A program made the translations under genes and the position numbers. This document shows, piece after piece, positions 59,501-64,000 of a stretch of DNA of 64,000 nucleotides (within the stretch, counting starts at the first letter, position 1; each line of letters begins with the position of its first letter). Source of the DNA: Heliopora coerulea (Eukaryota > Cnidaria > Anthozoa > Scleralcyonacea > Helioporidae); NCBI GenBank assembly GCA_030142905.1, contig JASJOG010000012.1, positions 1,118,501-1,182,500 of the forward strand, written 5' to 3'. Below the pieces are notes generated by a model. The model saw only the letters and a program-made list of their open reading frames with translations. It was not told where the DNA came from and searched no databases.

Positions 59501-59593
59501 TAAATTTCATCTTACTAAGTGTAGATGTTTGTAAGCTTGGATATATGTATGATGAAAAGTTTGTTCTCAAGCTTTTATGTCAGAAAATGTCTG

Positions 59594-59666
59594 AGCTCCC
59601 CAACGGGAATCGAACCCGTGTCTCCCGATTGCCGGTACGGTTGTTTTACCACTAGACTATAGGCTT
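59594..59666 (-). repeat. tRNA-like sequence (SINE head or tRNA pseudogene)
   Basis: Minus strand: TATAGTCTAGTGGTAAAAC (A box), CGGGTTCGATTCCCG (perfect B box with paired T arm). The 5' and 3' acceptor strands do not pair, so it is not an intact tRNA. Confidence 0.6.
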
Positions 59667-59693
59667 GCCGTCTGAGACGGCAAGCCTATAGTC
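59655..59693. repeat. 39-bp palindrome
   Basis: GACTATAGGCTTGCCGTCT, then GA, then GACGGCAAGCCTATAGTC: perfect arms with a 1-3-nt centre, overlapping the 5' end of the tRNA-like sequence. Confidence 0.9.
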
Positions 59694-60530
59694 TAAGAAA
59701 TCGATGGGACCGGAGTTGGGAACGAACTTGAGACCTTTCGCAAGAACAGATCTCTCGGGGTCAGACAATATCATTCTCCGATATCATTCGCCGATATCAT
59801 TCGCCGATATCATTCGCCGCAATTTTCATGTTCTAAAGAATGATCCTGAAACGTTTTCCATTTTCTCCGACAACCCTTTAGTCTCTTTCCGACTAATAAA
59901 AACACTCGGGATAGTTTAGTCCATAGCGCCCTTAGACAAAATATTTCGGCGCCAACGGGTACTTTTCCTTGTTCTCGGACCCGCTACAACAAGTGTTCTT
60001 TTCTCAACGCCTCTACATACATTTTGGGGCCTAAATCTAATTTTGTTATTCGACATTGTTTCACATGTATCTTCTCCAACCTCATTTACGGCATGGTTTG
60101 CTGATCGGTGTTATTTTAGGCGAGTGACGAGCCACTGTCTCATTTACACTTGTTTTTGTTTCCCATTCTGATTGGCCATTTGTTGTCACATGACCATTTT
60201 CACCTATATATATTCCGTGTTTTTCGATCCTCCAATGTTTTCTCTCTGACGAAGGACCTTCGCTCGAAACGTTAGAAAAGTACTCTTCACATTTTGGCAC
60301 TACTCAGACCTTTCCAATTATTTCACTAATGACAGCATATACTGACGTTTTGAGCAAAGGTCCTTTGTCAAGGCGAAACGTTTCACTCCACAGTAAGGCT
60401 TTTGCTCGTAACGTCAGTATCTTCTCGTATGTTTTGGCAGTTGTTTCACCCTTTTGGCTTTTTACGAAGGGTTTCCGACTTCTTAATCTAGTTCATTTAT
60501 CTTATCGACACAGAAGATTTACTAGACTCG

Positions 60531-60804
60531 GGGGTGCTCGTGGCACAGTGGTAGTGCACGTATCTCACCACTGTGACCAGGATTCGATTCCAGCTCTGTG
60601 CATTTATCCGATTAAAGTTACCTTTATCACATGTAAGAAGAGTGTTGTCCAGTTTGACTCTGCTAAGCACCACAGCTTTTCTCCGGGTGCTCCAGTTTCC
60701 TCCTGTAGTAACACTAGACCCATGAGGGGTGGCCCTTACTGGACCTCTAGGAAGAACAGCTCACCTAGCTGATAGGGTTATGTAGTATAAATAAAGGCAC
60801 TTTA
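60531..60804 (+). repeat. tRNA-derived SINE, copy 6
   Basis: Full-length: TGGCACAGTGGTAGTGCACG head, GGATTCGATTCC B box, AATAAAGGCACTTT tail. It corresponds to the truncated copy at 35172. Confidence 0.85.
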
Positions 60805-61586
60805 GACGAAGGCGAAATTACCTTCCTGCATACATAAGCAATTAGCTGTAGGTTAGTTAAAACCTAACCTTTAGCGTATTCTGAACTTATGTTTTTTTGG
60901 TACAAGTGCAGTTTAGTGGACGCACCTGGCCACTGACCTTTGCAGTCGCCTCAACAACGAATATGAATTTTCCTCGGGAAATTTAAACGCAGACGTGACC
61001 GCAATTAAACGTGAAATGGCCTGCCTTTAGTCTACGAACATATCATTCAATTCATAAAAGATAAAGGAACTCTACAACCAATACTAACCCTATTCCAAAC
61101 CCTAACCCTAACTAAGTACATGTCGTTATAACATTTTAAATAAACCCGTTTTTCCTTGCGTTGAGTCTGAAAATTTTCCCGCCAAATCTCACATTACTTG
61201 ATTGTTGAGCCAGCAATACTGGTCAGCATCCAGGTGCATCCGCAAAACTGCACTCTTGTCAGTTTATTTATGCTTACCCTCAACGCGCTTTTACACGAGA
61301 AAAAAGTTTCCCAATTCGGGTTGAAAAAAGCAATCTTGGGTGTGTGTGACGTCATGCCAACAGTTAGCAAACTGTTGGCGAGGAATGGAACTAGTCTTTA
61401 ATGTTTCCAACTTTCTGAACAACTCTTTCGTGTTGCCAAACACACCTTCGACGTCTGACCGTTTGTCAAAGAAGTGTTCTATACTATAAACCAATGAAAT
61501 CTGGCGCGCGCTTCACCTGGTATTTATATGTCAAAAATAAAAAACGGTGTCACTTTAACATTAATGTTCAGCCACATTTCAGTCTA

Positions 61587-62380
61587 TTAATGATTCTCAA
61601 AACAATCTTTGTCTATGGGAACTTTCTTTGATACAACAGGTCAAGAATCCCGAACAGCAGCAGATTATGGGTAGAAATTCAAGTAAACTGTTGTTTTTAC
61701 AGTGAAGAAATCTTTGTGTTGGTGGAAGTTTGACGTATTGAAACACGAGTTTGAAAACTTTTCGGAATTTGCTGCTCACGCTTGCAAACGTTTGTTTGCT
61801 GGTGAGGACGCCTAAACTGTTACCCTGAAGTTGCCCACAGTATTGAAAACCCATCCTTATCTATGTTTAAATGTACTTGCTACAAGGTGGCGTACAATAT
61901 TTCACCGCGTCTTCACGCCTTTATTCTTCCAAATACAGGTTCCAAGGGTTATCGTAATTAAGGGGTGGTGCCTTGGAGCAGAGGGTTGTAGCCTCATGAC
62001 GGACTAGCCTAACCCTCACCAGTGGACAAAGACTAGCGGTCTGTCATTTATAGAAACATTTATGGAAAAAAAAAGATTTCTGGTGTGGCTTTTTCAATTA
62101 CAGAGCGTGAAAACACTTAAATTTTTCACCCGAAAGTCAAAAGTGACGTAACTTCTATAAAATTTTGAAATTTGCCGATGCGCAGCCCTCCTATTCCTCC
62201 GGAACTTTATCTCCTGCATCGGGGAATCTTTGACAGCGCCACAGGTATAATCCTTTAATTTGTTAGATAACAATATCTAATTATTCGCTAAAGGCTAAGT
62301 GAATTATTAACGGGCACAGTCAACATATATCGTTGATAAACAACGTTCACCGAGCTTAAGGCGAATAATCATTCTATATA
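61587..62380. other. No gene recognised
   Basis: Sequence past the right edge of the segmental duplication. It would lie in the intron of gene D if 57985 and 63240 are joined. I see no exon. Confidence 0.35.
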
Positions 62381-62944
62381 CAGGGTGTCCCAAAAAATCT
62401 ATACACACTTTGAATGATTATAAATGCAATGTTTATTAAAATATACCTAAGTTTTGCAAACCAAGTTAAAGAAGACAAGTGTAGAATTTTTTGAGTTATC
62501 GCAGGTGTTCGAACTGATGACCGTTCTGGTCCAGGCACTGCTGATAACGCGGACAGATGGAATTGCAAACATTATGAATCATGATCATTTCATTTGGTAT
62601 TTGGGCGCATTCTCTTTCAGTTGCGGCTCTCAACTCATTGATTGTTGCAGGTTTTGTGCTATAAACCTCATCTTTGACGTATCCCCATAAAAAAAAAAGT
62701 CTAGAGGTGTGAAGTCTGGTGATCGTGGGGAGAATTCAATGATTACCTCTTTGCCCAATCCATCTGTTCGGCAGATTTTTGTAAGATAGGCTCTCACGTC
62801 ACGATGGTAGTGGGGAGGTTCTCCATCTTGCTGGAAATAAAATTCTTCATCTCCAAGTTGCTCACGAATGCGTGGCATTCGAAAGAAAGTTTGAGTGAGT
62901 TGTAATCATTCAAAGTGTGTATAAATTTTTTTGGGGACACTCTG
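62381..62944 (-). mobile_element. Mariner-like element, internally deleted
   Basis: 564 bp flanked by TA. Terminal inverted repeats of about 45 bp: CAGGGTGTCCCAAAAAATCT at the left, reversed right end CAGAGTGTCCCCAAAAAAAT, then TATACACACTTTGAATGATT in both. Minus-strand 62630-62878 encodes the C-terminal half of a mariner-type transposase: FQQDGEPPHYHRDVRAYL, then RSPDFTPLDFFFYGDTSKM. The two motifs contain late catalytic Asp residues. The N-terminal half is missing. Confidence 0.9.
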
Positions 62945-63239
62945 TATTATTCAGGCGATTATGTGCAAGAAAATACCGAACAAGTTGTTTGAAAAATTTA
63001 TAAATGTATCCACCCTTCTGTGCAAATGTTTTCCCTCTTACATTCACCTACAGGTGATTACAGAAAAATATAACGCAATTTTGGATCAATTACCTCGCAG
63101 GATTCTCTGTAATCACCTCTTTTGTGTTATTATACTTAACAATTATGACGTGACACAGTCATGCACACAACTGGCAGACAGGCAGCTGGAATCTTTACTA
63201 AATATAAAAACTGATTAGTTTTAAATATCTACCCTCTAG

Positions 63240-63587
63240 ATATCCTGGCCTTACAAATGTGAAGATCTGAGTCTCATAAAGGACCAAGGAGAAGACAAGG
63301 TATTCCTGCCAAGACAAAATTGCTGTGAAAAATGCAAATTTCCGGCCTTTACCCTTTGTCTTGTTGAAAAGCGCCCTAACTGGCGTTGTGTTTCGGAAGG
63401 ATTTCACTGCGTATGCAATTGCGTGAAGAAACACGATCCTAACGCCTTCATTGGCACGAGAAAGTCTTATCTCAGACCACACAGATATCGAAAAGGCAGT
63501 CGTGTCTTGAACCCAAAATGTGAGAGAAAAGTTTCCGTAAGGGGAAGAAGTTGCATTGAACGTTTATGCATTCCGCTAAAACGTTAA
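63240..63587 (+). CDS. Cysteine-rich secreted protein family, terminal exon (gene D exon 2?)
   Basis: Acceptor TACCCTCTAG, then phase-0 I-S-W-P-Y-K-C; 115 codons plus stop. Pattern C-x20-CC-x2-C-x7-C-x9-C-x6-C-x3-C, with NWRC and FHC motifs and one extra cysteine (FHCVCNC). A short basic loop (RPHRYRKGSR) follows, then KC-x10-C-x4-C ending CIERLCIPLKR. It resembles minus-strand genes A and B more than gene C exon 2. The nearest upstream exon 1 on this strand is 57985-58221. AATAAA signals follow at about 63692 and 63710, so the transcript end is in the window. Confidence 0.85.
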   Translation: MSWPYKCEDLSLIKDQGEDKVFLPRQNCCEKCKFPAFTLCLVEKRPNWRCVSEGFHCVCNCVKKHDPNAFIGTRKSYLRPHRYRKGSRVLNPKCERKVSVRGRSCIERLCIPLKR

Positions 63588-63691
63588 GAAACTTGGCACA
63601 AAATGACGACGTTGTAAAATGTTGTAGACGTTTCGTGTTTTTGTTGCTACTTTTTATTTTCATTGTACTGTAGTTTGGGAGTATACCACGT

Positions 63692-63715
63692 AATAAAAGA
63701 TTTCACGTGAATAAA
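63692..63715 (+). terminator. Polyadenylation signals after the 63240 exon
   Basis: Two AATAAA hexamers, about 105 and 123 bp after the stop codon at 63587, fit a short 3' untranslated region. The remaining sequence to 64000 shows no feature. Confidence 0.5.
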
Positions 63716-64000
63716 CTTCATTGACGTAGGTATAATAATCTGAGTTTTAACGATACCGAGTTTAACTTTCGAGCGAGAGGTGCTCTTCCTGTTCAAGAAT
63801 CTAACTACATCCTTCCAAAACCATTTTTATTCACAAACTTAACTTATCTAGATCGCCACTGTTGCATATTCCTGTATTTTCCATTTCAGAGCTCTCCATG
63901 GTATAAGGATCTGTTTGACATACTTCGTATGCAATACGACGGTCAATTTTTGCGTACACATGTCACTTATGATGTATTTATGAATGTCTGCATTCATAAT

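Larger units (their letters stand above)
59345..60320. repeat. Inverted retroelement-like block
   Basis: GTAGTTTTCTAACGTTTCGA and AGGTCCTTCGTCAGAGAGAA near 59385-59425 face complements GAAGGACCTTCGCTCGAAAC near 60255. The left arm corresponds to 34955-35100 of copy 1. A 45-bp (AT)n tract lies at 59453-59497, and a tRNA-like SINE and palindrome lie inside. No gene. Confidence 0.65.
48598..61586. repeat. Segmental duplication, copy 2
   Basis: Second copy of 27505-36181, enlarged to 13 kb by insertions: palindromes and AT tracts (about 52165-53700), a Gypsy element (54170-56229) and an inverted retroelement block (about 59345-60320). 49620-52160 is non-coding and parallels 28530-31260. Confidence 0.85.

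Noticed and set aside
60240..60280. CTGACGA...CGAAAC near inverted retroelement ends as a hammerhead
   Set aside because: The bases between the two core parts pair poorly as stem II and rather form another hairpin; no convincing stem III plus cleavage triplet.
1..64000. CRISPR array, bacterial operon or phage region
   Set aside because: No spaced direct repeats, no ribosome-binding sites or operon spacing; introns and retroelements show an animal genome.

Overview
The window looks like AT-rich animal DNA, most likely from an anthozoan cnidarian (coral or sea anemone). It has spliced genes with GT/AG introns and dense transposon remnants: Penelope-like elements with GIY-YIG domains, several non-LTR (LINE) types, a Gypsy-type LTR element, Tc1/mariner, hAT-like and MULE-like non-autonomous elements, and tRNA-derived SINEs. 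The cnidarian assignment is inference. Nothing suggests a bacterial or viral genome, and almost every long open frame is a transposon remnant or simple repeat.

The host content I can support is a dispersed cluster of one gene family that I do not recognise. Each gene has two exons. Exon 1 encodes a signal peptide, a short mature start (a YC motif in all but one) and a basic tail. Exon 2 always starts in phase 0 and carries a conserved cysteine pattern: C-x(18,20)-CC-x(2,3)-C-x(6,7)-C-x(9,10)-C-x6-C-x3-C, then a variable basic or collagen-like loop, then C-x(9,11)-C-x(4,5)-C, usually ending in CIPL. Minus-strand members: exon 2 at 3020-3460 (exon 1 perhaps at 13170-13274), a complete gene at 16413-17244 and a complete gene at 19736-22747. 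Plus-strand members: a gene at 33509-36992 with Gly-X-Y repeats in both exons, an orphan exon 1 at 38803-39039, and exon 1 at 57985-58221 with a possible exon 2 at 63240-63587.

The plus-strand half was built by segmental duplication. About 27.5-36.2 kb is repeated at about 48.6-61.6 kb, and a third partial copy lies at 38.1-39.45 kb. Later insertions distinguish the copies: a 141-bp element with an 8-bp target duplication only in the first, and an internally deleted Gypsy element with a 5-bp target duplication only in the second. In both cases the other copy shows the empty site.

Layout: 1-13 kb, family exon 2 among MITEs and foldbacks, and an 0.8-kb GAT repeat; 13-23 kb, minus-strand family genes and a nested repeat; 23-28.5 kb, Penelope-like remnants with hammerhead-ribozyme-like motifs, then a LINE; 28.5-39.5 kb, first and third duplication copies; 39.5-48.6 kb, LINE remnants; 48.6-61.6 kb, second duplication copy with Gypsy insertion and palindromes; 61.6-64 kb, mariner-like MITE and the last family exon.
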